A stretch of 64,000 nt of DNA from Deltaproteobacteria bacterium (GTDB lineage Bacteria > Desulfobacterota > GWC2-55-46). Below the pieces are notes generated by a model, which did not search any database, was not told where the DNA came from, and saw nothing but the letters and a program-made list of their open reading frames with translations. The position numbers and the translations under genes are program-made. This document shows, one piece after another, positions 52,106 through 61,618 of this stretch. Location of the stretch: positions 1-64,000 of the forward strand of contig JACRET010000005.1 in assembly GCA_016218105.1 (NCBI GenBank), written 5' to 3'. Positions within the stretch are counted from its first letter, which is position 1. Each line of letters begins with the position of its first letter.

Positions 52106-53086
52106 ATGGAACGGATAATGTCAGGAAAAGTCCTCCTGGTGGACGATTCACAACAGGCCAGGCAGACTATAAAGGAGGCTTTAAGAGATATATTCCCTGT
52201 CTTCATAGAGGCGGATGACGGCCTTACGGCCATCAAGGCCTTTGTCGAGGAGAAGCCGGGCTTTATAATCACCGATATAGAAATGCCGTCTATCAACGGC
52301 TACAGGTTCATCTCCACTATCCGCAACATGGATGACGGCAGGGATGTCCCTATCATAATGCTCTCCGGCTCTAAAGACTCCCTTAAAAAGAAGCTCACCG
52401 GTTTCAACCTGGGCGCCAGCGATTTCCTTATAAAACCGTTTGAAAACGAAGAACTCGTGGCCAGGGTCAAATCCCTCTTAAGGATGCGCCACCTGATGGA
52501 CGAGCTTAAGGAAAAAAACGTCCTCCTCGAAAAGCTGGCCATTACCGATGAACTTACGGGCCTGTATAACAGAAGGCATTTTTTCGCTACGGTAAGGGAA
52601 CAGCTTGCTCTTGGGCTCAGGCACAACTTCAAGATAGGCTGCATGCTCATGGATATAGACCACTTTAAAACCATCAACGACACCTGGGGACACATCGCGG
52701 GTGACGATGTCCTCAGAAAGATCGGCGGCATACTGGCGTCATGTAAAAGGGAGGGTGAGCTTCTGGCCCGTTTCGGAGGCGAGGAATTTATCATGTGCCT
52801 CTTTAATACAGACTCCGAAAACGCCTTGCTCGCGGCCGAGAGGTTCAGAAATCTTATAAAATCCTATGACTTTACATCCGTCTACTACCCCTCCATCAGT
52901 GTTACTATAAGCATTGGGCTCGCGGTATACCCTCAGGGCGCGACAGTCTCGATAGACGACCTTATAAAGGCCGCGGACAAGGCCCTGTACAGGTCGAAGA
53001 TAGAGGGCAGGGACAGGGTGTCCTTGTATGAATGGTCTCCTGGCCCGGGCCTAGAAACGCAGCACCCCCCCCTTATCGAAAAATAA
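52106..53086 (+). CDS. Receiver-GGDEF response regulator (diguanylate cyclase)
   Basis: A 326-residue protein. A receiver domain (about 7-125) has the acidic pair in LLVDDS, predicted phospho-Asp in FIITDIEMPS and Lys in FLIKPFE. A coiled-coil link leads to a GGDEF domain (about 150-310) with FGGEEF and MDIDHFKTINDTWGH. Phosphorylation should switch c-di-GMP synthesis. It lies 44 bp after cpoB. The ATG at 52106 has no clear ribosome site; an ATG at 52121 is an equally plausible start. The partner kinase is unknown. Confidence 0.92.
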   Translation: MERIMSGKVLLVDDSQQARQTIKEALRDIFPVFIEADDGLTAIKAFVEEKPGFIITDIEMPSINGYRFISTIRNMDDGRDVPIIMLSGSKDSLKKKLTGFNLGASDFLIKPFENEELVARVKSLLRMRHLMDELKEKNVLLEKLAITDELTGLYNRRHFFATVREQLALGLRHNFKIGCMLMDIDHFKTINDTWGHIAGDDVLRKIGGILASCKREGELLARFGGEEFIMCLFNTDSENALLAAERFRNLIKSYDFTSVYYPSISVTISIGLAVYPQGATVSIDDLIKAADKALYRSKIEGRDRVSLYEWSPGPGLETQHPPLIEK

Positions 53087-53162
53087 CCGCCCCGATCCAT
53101 GCGGCTTTATCCCCCATTCCTTATCCCTTGATATCCTATCCTTTCTTAAATATAATTTGATT

Positions 53163-53274
53163 GAAGCTCCCCGCGGCAAGCCACGGGGAATTTTCGATAT
53201 GTAAGGAAACAATTTCTATTCGCTCGCTTGACCCCGCAGCAAGCTGCGGGGAATGCGCTTGCTATGCATATTCA
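53163..53274. repeat. Two-hairpin repeat, forward orientation
   Basis: A full copy: GAAGCTCCCCGCGG-CAAG-CCACGGGG hairpin, CGATATGTAAGGAAACAATT, TCTATTCGCTCGC, hairpin CCCCGCAG-CAAG-CTGCGGGG, ATGCGCTTGCTATGCATATT. It lies 76 bp after the receiver-GGDEF gene. It is the best copy for defining the element limits. Confidence 0.78.
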
Positions 53275-53346
53275 ATGTCCAGAGGTCGTCTAACGCCCGG
53301 CACACCGGCAAGAGACTTTCTATAGAACATGGCTCCTTTTATAGTT

Positions 53347-53605
53347 TTCCGGCCCGTTCTTCGAGCGGGCCCCACACAAAAACCCCTCTCCCCAAATGGG
53401 GAGAGGCTGGGTGAGAGGTTTTAAAAACGAAATTGCTTCGCTCCGCTCGCGATGACATTCGTTTTGCTTTTAAAAAAATCAGGGGTATTGCGAAGCCGAG
53501 CATAAAGGAGGCGAACGATCGGGCTTCAGTTCTATCAGAGGGAGAGAGCTGACAGCGAGCAGAGCCAATACCCCGAAAGTGCGCAGCAGCGCGCAAAAAA
53601 GTTTT
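53347..53605. repeat. Reverse-oriented repeat mosaic before the DUF362 gene
   Basis: A CGGCCCGTTC hairpin (53352-53372), the palindrome CTCCCC-AAAT-GGGGAG (53387-53405), and the GGGGTATTG...CAATACCCC element in reverse (53482-53574) with its GCGCGC flank. The same modules occur in the opposite order at 1-325. There is no gene in this 599-bp gap. Confidence 0.75.
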
Positions 53606-53685
53606 ACCAGTTTGAGGCGATACCCATAATACCCCGTAGATTGCTTGCCGAGCGGTATTTCATTAAAATCAGGACGTGAAAATTC

Positions 53686-54807
53686 ATGAGCTCTGTTTCA
53701 ATCACACGATGCCCGGATTACGACAACGAGCGTATCTTTAAAGCAATATCCAAATCCATCGGTCTTTTAGGCGGGATCGAACAATTTGTAAAAGAGGGCG
53801 AGCGTATACTCATAAAGCCGAACCTTCTCGCCGGAAAACCGCCTGAGGCGGCTGTTACGACCCATCCGTCCGTCGTAAGGGCTGTCATAAGGCTCGTAAA
53901 GTCAGCCGGGGCAACCCCGGTGGTCGGCGACAGTCCGGGCCTCGGCAGCGCCAACAAGACCGCGGAGAAGTGCGGGGTGCTGCGTGTATGCCAGGAGGAG
54001 GGGGTGGAGTTTGTAGACTTAAAGACCCTTGTCATCACTGAAAACCCGAACGGCCGGACGTTCAAGCGTCTTGAGGTCGCCAAAGAGGCGCTCGAGTGCG
54101 ACGGCATCATCAACCTTCCAAAGCTCAAGACCCACGCCCAGATGTTCCTGACCCTTGGCGTAAAAAATCTGTTTGGCTGCGTCCCAGGCAAATTAAAGCC
54201 GCAGTGGCACCTGTCAGCGGGCGTGGAGAGTCTGCATTTCGCCTCGATGCTCCTTGACCTCTACGCCTTCCTGAACCCCAGGCTAACGGTACTGGACGGC
54301 GTAGTCGGCATGGAAGGCAACGGCCCCGGCAATGGAGACCCCAGGCAGATAGGGCTTATATTCTGCGGGGCTGACGCGATCGCGCTGGACATCGTCGTAA
54401 CCGGGATCCTCGGCGGAAAACCGGGAGATCTTCCGATACTTAAAGCCGCCCATCTTTTCGGAATAAGGCCTGAGATACAAGTGCTTGGCGAAGACATTGC
54501 AGAGATAAAAGTGGACGGCTTCCGTTTCCCGCCGCTCTCAAGCGTAAACTTCGCCGCCAAACTCCCCTATTTCATGGATAAGAGGCTCAGGAAGGCGCTC
54601 ACGTCAAGGCCGCACGTTAATCGAGGGGCCTGCACATTATGCGGTATCTGCGTCCGGTTATGCCCCGCGGAGATAATGGACAAGACCAACAGGATCAATA
54701 TCGATTACGATAAATGCATCAGGTGCTACTGTTGCCAGGAGATGTGCCCCGAAGGCGCCATATCGCCGAAGGAAGGCTGGCTTAAAAAGATAATCCCCGG
54801 CTTGTAG
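53686..54807 (+). CDS. DUF362 domain protein with 4Fe-4S ferredoxin domain
   Basis: A 373-residue protein. DUF362 covers about 1-300 (ILIKPNLLAGKPPEAAVTTHP, VVGDSPGLGS, NLPKLKTHAQMFLTLGVKNLFG). Two [4Fe-4S] motifs follow at the C-terminus (CTLCGICVRLC and CIRCYCCQEMC). This architecture is common in anaerobes; the reaction is unknown. The start context GTGAAAATTCATG matches a repeat leader module, so the ATG may lie at a repeat junction. No clear ribosome site is present. Confidence 0.9.
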   Translation: MSSVSITRCPDYDNERIFKAISKSIGLLGGIEQFVKEGERILIKPNLLAGKPPEAAVTTHPSVVRAVIRLVKSAGATPVVGDSPGLGSANKTAEKCGVLRVCQEEGVEFVDLKTLVITENPNGRTFKRLEVAKEALECDGIINLPKLKTHAQMFLTLGVKNLFGCVPGKLKPQWHLSAGVESLHFASMLLDLYAFLNPRLTVLDGVVGMEGNGPGNGDPRQIGLIFCGADAIALDIVVTGILGGKPGDLPILKAAHLFGIRPEIQVLGEDIAEIKVDGFRFPPLSSVNFAAKLPYFMDKRLRKALTSRPHVNRGACTLCGICVRLCPAEIMDKTNRINIDYDKCIRCYCCQEMCPEGAISPKEGWLKKIIPGL

Positions 54808-54898
54808 CCAAAGTCTCCAAAAGACTTGCGGCACATTATTTTCTACTATATACTTTTGATTTACATGATATTTTCCAAAACTGTCAAAGGCATTTGAA

Positions 54899-55618
54899 AT
54901 GAGCTGGCTATTTAAAAAAATCCCCTGTTTTTTCAGAAAAATAAAGGCTGGCAGGTCAACTTACGTCTCCTTTTTTGCAAGCGTTCTCTTTCTCCTGGCG
55001 CTCCTCCCGCAGGCTTGGGCTGAAACGCCCGAAAAAGACGTGTTCCGGGTTCCGATAACGCATAAGGATGACGGCGCGGATGGCTGGAAATTAAAAGAAT
55101 GGAAGGGCAAGGCAAAGGTCTCGGTAGTTGAAACCGAGGTGGGTGCGGCGTTCCACTTGAAAAGCGACTCCACATCCACGGCGCTTTATAAGGAGATTAA
55201 ATTCGACGTCAGCAAGTATCCAGTCTTCAACTGGAGCTGGAAGGTAACGGAGCTGCCGAAGGGCGGAGATGTCCGCAAGAAGTCCAGCGACGACCAGGCG
55301 GCTCAGGTCTATGTTGTCTTTCCGAAATGGCCCTCCACGGTAAACAGCAGGATAATCGGATACATCTGGGACAGCACGGTCCCGGCGGGATTGACGCTCC
55401 AGTCCACCAAATCCGGCAACACCAAATATGTGATAGTAAAAGGCGGCCCCAACGGCTTGGGCCAGTGGTTCAATGAAAAAAGAAATGTCTATGAGGACTA
55501 CAAAAAACTTTTCAAGGAAGAACCTCCGAAGGTAGGCAGCGTATCTGTAATGATAGATGCCGACGACACGAAAAGCTCCGCAGAATCCTATATCGGCAAC
55601 ATTTTCTTTTCGAGATAA
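54899..55618 (+). CDS. DUF3047 family secreted protein
   Basis: A 239-residue protein with an N-terminal signal segment (hydrophobic about 20-40, ending LPQAWAE) and a DUF3047 body: AAFHLKSDSTSTALYKEIKFD, FNWSWKVTELPKGGDVRKKSSDDQAAQVYVVF, GYIWDSTVPAG, SVMIDADDTKSSAESYIGNIFF. It is exported, probably periplasmic. The fold is likely jelly-roll; the function is unknown. Confidence 0.88.
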   Translation: MSWLFKKIPCFFRKIKAGRSTYVSFFASVLFLLALLPQAWAETPEKDVFRVPITHKDDGADGWKLKEWKGKAKVSVVETEVGAAFHLKSDSTSTALYKEIKFDVSKYPVFNWSWKVTELPKGGDVRKKSSDDQAAQVYVVFPKWPSTVNSRIIGYIWDSTVPAGLTLQSTKSGNTKYVIVKGGPNGLGQWFNEKRNVYEDYKKLFKEEPPKVGSVSVMIDADDTKSSAESYIGNIFFSR

Positions 55619-55667
55619 CCTGAGTATGCATCGCAAGCGCTTGATTCCGCGGTGAGCTTCATCGGGT

Positions 55668-55761
55668 GCCCGGGTTTGACCCGCCCTTTTAAGGGCGAGT
55701 CAAACCCGGGCTATATAAAAGACATGTACCTTGCCGACAATCCCTGCCATTTATGGCAGGG
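55668..55761. other. Two strong hairpins between DUF3047 and AsmA-like genes
   Basis: Hairpin one at 55668-55711 has a 19-bp stem (GCCCGGGTTTGACCCGCCC with one mismatch) and loop TTTTAA. Hairpin two at 55742-55761 pairs CCCTGCCA with TGGCAGGG around TTTA. Neither is followed by a convincing T-run. A truncated, reversed two-hairpin repeat lies just before (55620-55660). Confidence 0.6.
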
Positions 55762-55837
55762 TAATTGAATCTTGTTTGCATTTCCGTTCATCTGTTTTGC
55801 CAGTTTAAAACCTGCATCCAAAAAAATCGGAGACCAA

Positions 55838-58800
55838 TTGGCAAAGGACAGTACGGTTAGAAAAAGGCAGATCGCTGCCGCGCTCGCGGCGCTCTTTACC
55901 GCCTTGTTTACAGCCGCGGCGCTCTATTTGTCGCTCGTGCCAATTGACCTTACGGACTCCAGGGACAAGATCGAATCGTTTGTAGAGGCGCGGGTCGACG
56001 GCCATATCGACATAGGCTCCATAACGATCAAACTCCTCCCCTCGCCCGATGTCAGAATAACCGGTTTCAGGGCCTATGATGACAAAGAAGACATAATCAA
56101 CGCGCGCTCCTTAAGGTTCAAGGTCTCCCTCCTGCCGCTGCTGGCGAGAAAGCTTGTGCTCGAAAACTTCGAGGCCGATGGCATCGGCCTTAACATTCGC
56201 AGACATAAAGACGGCGAATTGAACCTCGCCGGATTTTTAAAGCAGGAGAAGGACAGGGAGGAAGAAAAAAAGGGGCGTAAAAGGAAGTTCGGGATAAAAT
56301 CCTTTAAGGTCACGGACGGTTATATCAAGATGACCGATGAGACCACGAAAACGCCTGCCGCATATGAAGTGACCGGCATCAACGGCTACCTTTACGGGAC
56401 ACCCGAGGGTTCGGTCTACAGGACTCAAGGCCTCCTGATGCCCGCCACTAAAATAACATTCTCCGGCGTAAACAAAGCCGGCCTATTGAACGGCACCGGC
56501 GCAATCAATAACATCGATCTCGCCGCCCTCAACCCTTATCTGGGCGGCAAAGGGTCTTTAAGCGGCAAGGCCGATATCCTGCTCAATTACGGCCTGAACC
56601 ATAAAGATTTTGCGGACGGGATATTGATCTACAGAGACTTGACCGTCTCGTACCCCGCGGCACTGGGCAGGCCCATCACCTCCCGTTCAGGCTCCGCTAT
56701 AATCGAAGCGTCATCTGAAGGCGATGAAAAGACAATAAGCATCAGGGACGCAACCATCGCGGCGATGGATTTCATATTAAGGGGCGACATCAGCCTGAGC
56801 GGCCCGGATACCGGGAGGGCTTTCGCGGTAAAATTATCCACCTCTCCGGTTCCGCTCAAAACCATAAAGGAACTGGTTCCGGTCAACGCTATCCCGAAAG
56901 ACGCGGCGGAGAAGATAAACAGGATAACCCCTATCGGGGGCGCCGTTACCGTACACGAGCTTTCTGCCAAAGGGCTCGTGGGAGAGCTTAAGGGAGGAGA
57001 GGCGTTCAAAAAACCCGGCGCGCTCACCTTCAGGGCGTCCTTCGGCGGTATAGGGTTTAACTACGCCGGGCTTGACGAGCCTCTAACCGGCTTGTCAGGC
57101 GGTTTCACCATAAAAAACAACAAGCTTACGCTCGACGATATTACAGCCAGGTATGGTGATGATATCATCGAGGCGTTCAATGGAGAGGTTTCGGACTTAA
57201 CCGGGACGCTTGCGTACAAACTCTCTTTGCAGGGCCTCTTCGAGGCGGCGGAGACGCTTGGGCTTGCCAAACAGTTATTTAAAGAGGGCTCCGCCGTATC
57301 GGAACGGCTTAAAAAGGCCGACGCAGGCGGCGAGCTCAGATTCACTGTAAGCGCAACCGGCGCGGTCAAGGGAGGCCAGCCTCTAAGGTATGCCGGGAAT
57401 ACAGAGCTTAAAAGCGGCTGGTTTTCTTACGAGGGCATGCCTCCCATAGAATCGATAAACGCCTCTCTGGATTTCGATGAAAAGACGGCAACTATAGATG
57501 AGCTTACCATCGGCGACGGCTCCTCCGATCTCCGTATCGAGGGGCGTATAGACGGTTACCGTGAGAAAACCCCCGCTTTCGATATCAAAACCGAGGGGGT
57601 ACTCGGCGGTGAAACTGTGTCAAAGGCCCTTGCCGGGAGAAAAGCCGGGGCTGACCTGATATTTACGGGAAAGATCGGCGTGGCCGCGCGCGTATACGGG
57701 AATACAGGCTCATTTGCCGCCGACGCCAGGCTGGATACCGGGACAGCGCATATAGAATACAAAAAATACATCCGAAAAGAAGAAAATTATCCTCTCGCCA
57801 TAGATACCTCTTTTACCCTCGAAGGCAGCAGGCTTGGGCTGAAAGGCGCTGTAATGACGTTTGGCGCATCGAGCGCCGAGGTCTCGGGAACCCTTTATCT
57901 CGACAAACCCGTATACGACCTATCGGTATTCTCGAACCAGCTAAACATTATCGACCTTGACGATATCTCGCCGCTCCTGAGCAGCGGCAACGAATCCGCG
58001 GGGCTTGTGGCCTTTAAGATAAATACCGTAAAGGCCTCGCCGGAAAAGGCGGCTTCGCTCGAAGGAGACATAAGGATAAAGGGCGCGCGGTTCAAGTCGC
58101 CTTACATAGCGAAGCCGGTAGAGGAGATAAACGCTACGGCCTTGTTCAAGGAGAACAAAGGCAATATCTATCTTGACGGGCTCTCGGTCGGCGAGACTAA
58201 CGTTACCGGCAGGGTCGATATCCTCGACATAGAGGCAAGAAAGATAAATTTTATTCTGACGTCGCCGCGGTTCCAGACGTCCGATTTCTTCGTAAAAAAG
58301 GATAAGGAGAAAACCGAAGAAGAGGCCGAAGAGCCAACGGTAAAGGAAGAAAATATCTCCGCCGCGCCGCCCGTCACTGGCACAGGCCGCATAATAGTCA
58401 AAGAGGGGACTCTCTGGGGGCACCCATTTAACGAATTCAGCACGGATATAAGACTCGATGAAAAGGCTGTATATGTATCTCCGTTATCCATCCTCATTGA
58501 CAGGGGCAAGATGACCGGAGATTTGACTTTATTCAGGGACAAAAACGAGCCCCTCCTCTTTAAAACCAATCTGAGCGTCTCTAACGTCCATCTGGAATCC
58601 GTTATCGCAGGCTTTGGCGCAAAAAAGAGCATCATCACCGGAGACCTCAAGGGCACGCTCTCCCTTTCAGGGGCAAGGGGCAGTGTCCCGTTCTCCAGGG
58701 GGCTTAACGGAGAGGCAACGCTGCGCTCGGAAAAAGGACGGCTCTGGAAATTTCCGATACTTACGAACATATTCTCGATAGTCAATATACTATCCATAGA

Positions 58801-59197
58801 CGAGGCGCTCAAAGAGGGGCTGCCGTACCGGAGCCTCGGGGGCGATTTTTCCCTGATAGACGGGGTTGTCTCTACGAACAATGTCCATTTTGACAGCAAG
58901 ACCATGAGGATGTCCGGGGTCGGCGAGGTCAATCTTCCCGATTCCCATATAGACGTCTTGCTTGCCTTGCATCCTTTTGTTACCATAGACAAGATAATCT
59001 CCCACATACCCCTGGCCGGCTGGATACTTACGGGCAAGGAGAAATCCACTATAAGCATGTACTTCTCGATTGAAGGGCCGCTTAAAAAACCGGATATAGA
59101 CCCTGTACCGATAAAAAGCATCCAGGAAGGGGTATTCGGGATACTGGAACGGATCATCGAAGCGCCTCAGGAATTTATAAGGGAGTTGAGGGACTGA
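55838..59197 (+). CDS. AsmA-like large envelope protein
   Basis: A 1119-residue protein with one N-terminal membrane helix (about 12-35) and a very long periplasmic beta-rich body. The N-terminal AsmA pattern is clear (FVEARVDGHIDIGSITIKLLPSPDVRITGF), and the C-terminal AsmA-type end has GRLWKFPILTNIFSIVNILS, MRMSGVGEVNLPDSHIDVLLALHP and GPLKKPDIDPVP. Such proteins are thought to form bridges for phospholipid transport to the outer membrane. GGAG sets a TTG start at 55838; a TTG-type frame start at 55772 is less likely. Confidence 0.85.
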   Translation: MAKDSTVRKRQIAAALAALFTALFTAAALYLSLVPIDLTDSRDKIESFVEARVDGHIDIGSITIKLLPSPDVRITGFRAYDDKEDIINARSLRFKVSLLPLLARKLVLENFEADGIGLNIRRHKDGELNLAGFLKQEKDREEEKKGRKRKFGIKSFKVTDGYIKMTDETTKTPAAYEVTGINGYLYGTPEGSVYRTQGLLMPATKITFSGVNKAGLLNGTGAINNIDLAALNPYLGGKGSLSGKADILLNYGLNHKDFADGILIYRDLTVSYPAALGRPITSRSGSAIIEASSEGDEKTISIRDATIAAMDFILRGDISLSGPDTGRAFAVKLSTSPVPLKTIKELVPVNAIPKDAAEKINRITPIGGAVTVHELSAKGLVGELKGGEAFKKPGALTFRASFGGIGFNYAGLDEPLTGLSGGFTIKNNKLTLDDITARYGDDIIEAFNGEVSDLTGTLAYKLSLQGLFEAAETLGLAKQLFKEGSAVSERLKKADAGGELRFTVSATGAVKGGQPLRYAGNTELKSGWFSYEGMPPIESINASLDFDEKTATIDELTIGDGSSDLRIEGRIDGYREKTPAFDIKTEGVLGGETVSKALAGRKAGADLIFTGKIGVAARVYGNTGSFAADARLDTGTAHIEYKKYIRKEENYPLAIDTSFTLEGSRLGLKGAVMTFGASSAEVSGTLYLDKPVYDLSVFSNQLNIIDLDDISPLLSSGNESAGLVAFKINTVKASPEKAASLEGDIRIKGARFKSPYIAKPVEEINATALFKENKGNIYLDGLSVGETNVTGRVDILDIEARKINFILTSPRFQTSDFFVKKDKEKTEEEAEEPTVKEENISAAPPVTGTGRIIVKEGTLWGHPFNEFSTDIRLDEKAVYVSPLSILIDRGKMTGDLTLFRDKNEPLLFKTNLSVSNVHLESVIAGFGAKKSIITGDLKGTLSLSGARGSVPFSRGLNGEATLRSEKGRLWKFPILTNIFSIVNILSIDEALKEGLPYRSLGGDFSLIDGVVSTNNVHFDSKTMRMSGVGEVNLPDSHIDVLLALHPFVTIDKIISHIPLAGWILTGKEKSTISMYFSIEGPLKKPDIDPVPIKSIQEGVFGILERIIEAPQEFIRELRD

Positions 59198-59201
59198 AAT
59201 T

Positions 59202-59954
59202 ATGCAGAACGGGACAAAGGGATACTGGAACAGGCTTAAGGCCCAGTGGTACAGACGGGGCCTCGACTACTCGACTCTTCCAAAGGTCGCGCTGGGGAGC
59301 ATACTTCCGAGGTCCGAGGATTGCAAGACCATCCTCGATATAGGCTCAGGCTGCGGCACGCTGGCGATACCTCTGGCGAGGGCCGGCAAGAAGGTCACCG
59401 CGCTCGATTCCTCCCGCGCCATGATAGAGATACTCGAAGGGGACGCAAGGAAAGAGGGGCTTAAAGGGATAAAGACTATCACAGCCTCATGGGGTGAAGC
59501 GGAGCTTAAGCCGCACGACGCCGTCCTTTGCGCCAATGTCCCCGCCCTCCTGAAAGAAACGGAGGGGTTCGTAAAGGACGCCCTTCGCCTCGCGAAGAAA
59601 GCTTTCTTCATAATCGAGAACGCCGACCCGAATTCGGACAAGTTTTACTATAAGGAATTATATCCGCTCCTTTTTAACAAGCCTTTCGGCGAGAGAAGCG
59701 ATTATATAAAGACCTACAACGCCCTGCATGATATGGGCATATTCGCCAACGTGGAGATCATAGATTACGACTTCGACCAGCCGTTTTACGATATTGAAGA
59801 GGCGATCGGCTTCTGGAAGGAATACATCGGGATCGTCACCGAAGAGCATGATGCGAAGCTTAAAAACTACTTATCGAAAAAGCTCGTAAAGAAAAAGGGG
59901 ATGCTCTTCGCGAAGTTCCATAAAAAATCCGCGATAATATGGTGGAGGAAGTAG
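59202..59954 (+). CDS. Class I SAM-dependent methyltransferase
   Basis: A 250-residue methyltransferase with motif I ILDIGSGCGTLAIPLA, the acidic end of strand 2 (VTALDSS) and the strand-4 segment HDAVLCANVPALL. The C-terminal half is less conserved, with IGFWKEYIGIV. The substrate is unknown. It begins 4 bp after the AsmA-like gene and is likely co-transcribed. Confidence 0.88.
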   Translation: MQNGTKGYWNRLKAQWYRRGLDYSTLPKVALGSILPRSEDCKTILDIGSGCGTLAIPLARAGKKVTALDSSRAMIEILEGDARKEGLKGIKTITASWGEAELKPHDAVLCANVPALLKETEGFVKDALRLAKKAFFIIENADPNSDKFYYKELYPLLFNKPFGERSDYIKTYNALHDMGIFANVEIIDYDFDQPFYDIEEAIGFWKEYIGIVTEEHDAKLKNYLSKKLVKKKGMLFAKFHKKSAIIWWRK

Positions 59955-59984
59955 AAAAGCGTAGCGAAGCAATCTCATCTAAAT

Positions 59985-60157
59985 ATCCCCCTCACCCAGC
60001 CTCTCCCCAAATGGGGAGAGGGTCTTCTTTATGTAGGGCCCGTTCCCCGAACGGGCCGGGTTGTGAAAATTCGTACAGGGCCGGGATCAACTTTGTCTGT
60101 ACGCCGCAGTGACGAGCAACGGAGATAACGCAGCAGATGGACTTTTTGAGCAGCCGG
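59985..60157. repeat. Repeat modules between methyltransferase and ccsA
   Basis: Palindrome module CCTCACCCAGCCTCTCCCC/GGGGAGAGG (59986-60024), a GGGCCCGTTC hairpin (60034-60060), GTGAAAATTCGTACAGG, GTACGCCGCAGTGACGAGC and the right end of the TIR element (GGACTTTTTGAGCAGCC, to 60155). The last module ends at the ccsA stop codon. Confidence 0.72.
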
Positions 60158-60158
60158 T

Positions 60159-60941
60159 TTAAAAGCTGTGGCTGGACTTCATCAGCATGGAGACCCCAAG
60201 GTAGGTAAATATCACCACTAAAAAGCCGATGACTGTGGCGATGGAGAGCCCCTTTCCCCTCCACTCCTTCAGGTAATACGCGTGCATGGCCCCGGCATAA
60301 TACATCCAGACGATAAACGACCAGATGATCTTGGGCTCCCACATCCAGTACGTCCCCCACGCGAGATATCCCCAAACGGCGCCTGAGAACATCGAGGCCG
60401 AAAAGAAGAAAAAGCCCCATAGGATGGCCCTTCCCGCTATGTCCTGGTAATTATTGAGCGCGGAGCTTTCGCGATCACGGTATCCGGTGATCAGATAAAG
60501 GACGGCCCCCGAGAAGGCGAGGGTGAAAAGGGCGTAGGCGGCGAACGACGCGGTTACATGTATCTCGAACCATACCGTCCTCAGGATCAGGGTAAGCGGG
60601 CCGCCGGGCTTCGCGTTAAAGAGGGCGAACATTATCGCGAGCATGGCTATAGGCACCGTAATAAGCTCGGTCATCCTCTCTTTATACCTGTACACCACTA
60701 TGAGGCTGGTGAGCGCCGTAGTCCAGCTGAAAAAGACGAGGGTCTCGTACATCGAGGCCATCGGGGCGTGGCCCGTGGAATACATCCTGGCGATGAGGGC
60801 CGCGGAATGAGAGACCAGCCCTAATGTCAGGAATATCTTCGAAAAAAATTCAAGCTTCCCGTTTTTTGAGAAGTTATAGGCGAGTACCGTTATAAAGGCC
60901 GCCGCGTAGAGTATGAAGGTTGCGTATAGAAGTGGTTTCAT
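60159..60941 (-). CDS. ccsA: Cytochrome c biogenesis protein CcsA/ResC-type
   Basis: A 260-residue inner-membrane protein with about eight helices. The heme-handling tryptophan-rich segment WGYLAWGTYWMWEPK is present, with conserved His residues in helices around it. It is part of the system II (Ccs) heme delivery and attachment complex for c-type cytochromes. The partner ccsB (ResB) is not in the window. It follows queE by 25 bp. Confidence 0.92.
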   Translation of the reverse strand: MKPLLYATFILYAAAFITVLAYNFSKNGKLEFFSKIFLTLGLVSHSAALIARMYSTGHAPMASMYETLVFFSWTTALTSLIVVYRYKERMTELITVPIAMLAIMFALFNAKPGGPLTLILRTVWFEIHVTASFAAYALFTLAFSGAVLYLITGYRDRESSALNNYQDIAGRAILWGFFFFSASMFSGAVWGYLAWGTYWMWEPKIIWSFIVWMYYAGAMHAYYLKEWRGKGLSIATVIGFLVVIFTYLGVSMLMKSSHSF

Positions 60942-60966
60942 CGACTGATCAAAGTAAAAAAACTCT

Positions 60967-61605
60967 TTACCTTCCCCTCTCGTCAGACCAGATATATGTG
61001 TGGAGCTGCAACTGAAATCTTACCTTGAGCCTGTCCCGTAATATCCACTCAGCCAATACCTTCGGCTCCAGGGAAGGCTTGACCGGAGCGAAGAGCAGTT
61101 TTTGCGTCCTGCCGCTTAAATACTCGTCGAGAAACTTCTTGGCGGAGTCGTAATCCTCCCTGTTCCCTATTACGAATTTTATCTCATCAGCAGGGGTTAT
61201 GAAATTCAGGTTATCGATCAGGAACGAACCGGCGTGCCCGCTCGACGGGCATTTGAAATCCACTATCTTTACGGCCCTCTCGTCGAGCCCCGCAAGGCTG
61301 ACGCTCCCGTTAGTCTCTATCAGCACGCCGTGGCCAGCGTCAAGTAGCCTGACCGCGAGATCCTTCGCCCCTTCCTGCAAAAGAGGCTCGCCCCCGGTGA
61401 TCTCAACAAGGTCGCACTTGAACTGTTTGACCTCATTGAGGATATGAGTTGCAGAAACCTCTTTCGCCCCCTCAGCCGACCTTGCGTAAGGCGTATCGCA
61501 CCAGGAGCATCTCAAGTTGCAACCGGCCAGCCTCACGAAGACGCAAGGGAGCCCCGCGTAAGTCGATTCCCCCTGTATGCTGACAAATATCTCGCTTATT
61601 AACAT
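60967..61605 (-). CDS. queE: 7-carboxy-7-deazaguanine synthase
   Basis: A 212-residue radical SAM enzyme in queuosine biosynthesis. It has FVSIQGESTYAG, the iron-sulfur cysteines C29, C33 and C36 in CNLRCSWC, the ITGGEPLLQ motif and IETNGS. The spacing CxxxCxxC is normal. GAGGA lies about 11 bp before the ATG. Other queuosine genes are outside the window. Confidence 0.94.
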   Translation of the reverse strand: MLISEIFVSIQGESTYAGLPCVFVRLAGCNLRCSWCDTPYARSAEGAKEVSATHILNEVKQFKCDLVEITGGEPLLQEGAKDLAVRLLDAGHGVLIETNGSVSLAGLDERAVKIVDFKCPSSGHAGSFLIDNLNFITPADEIKFVIGNREDYDSAKKFLDEYLSGRTQKLLFAPVKPSLEPKVLAEWILRDRLKVRFQLQLHTYIWSDERGR

Positions 61606-61618
61606 CTATGACTATTCC

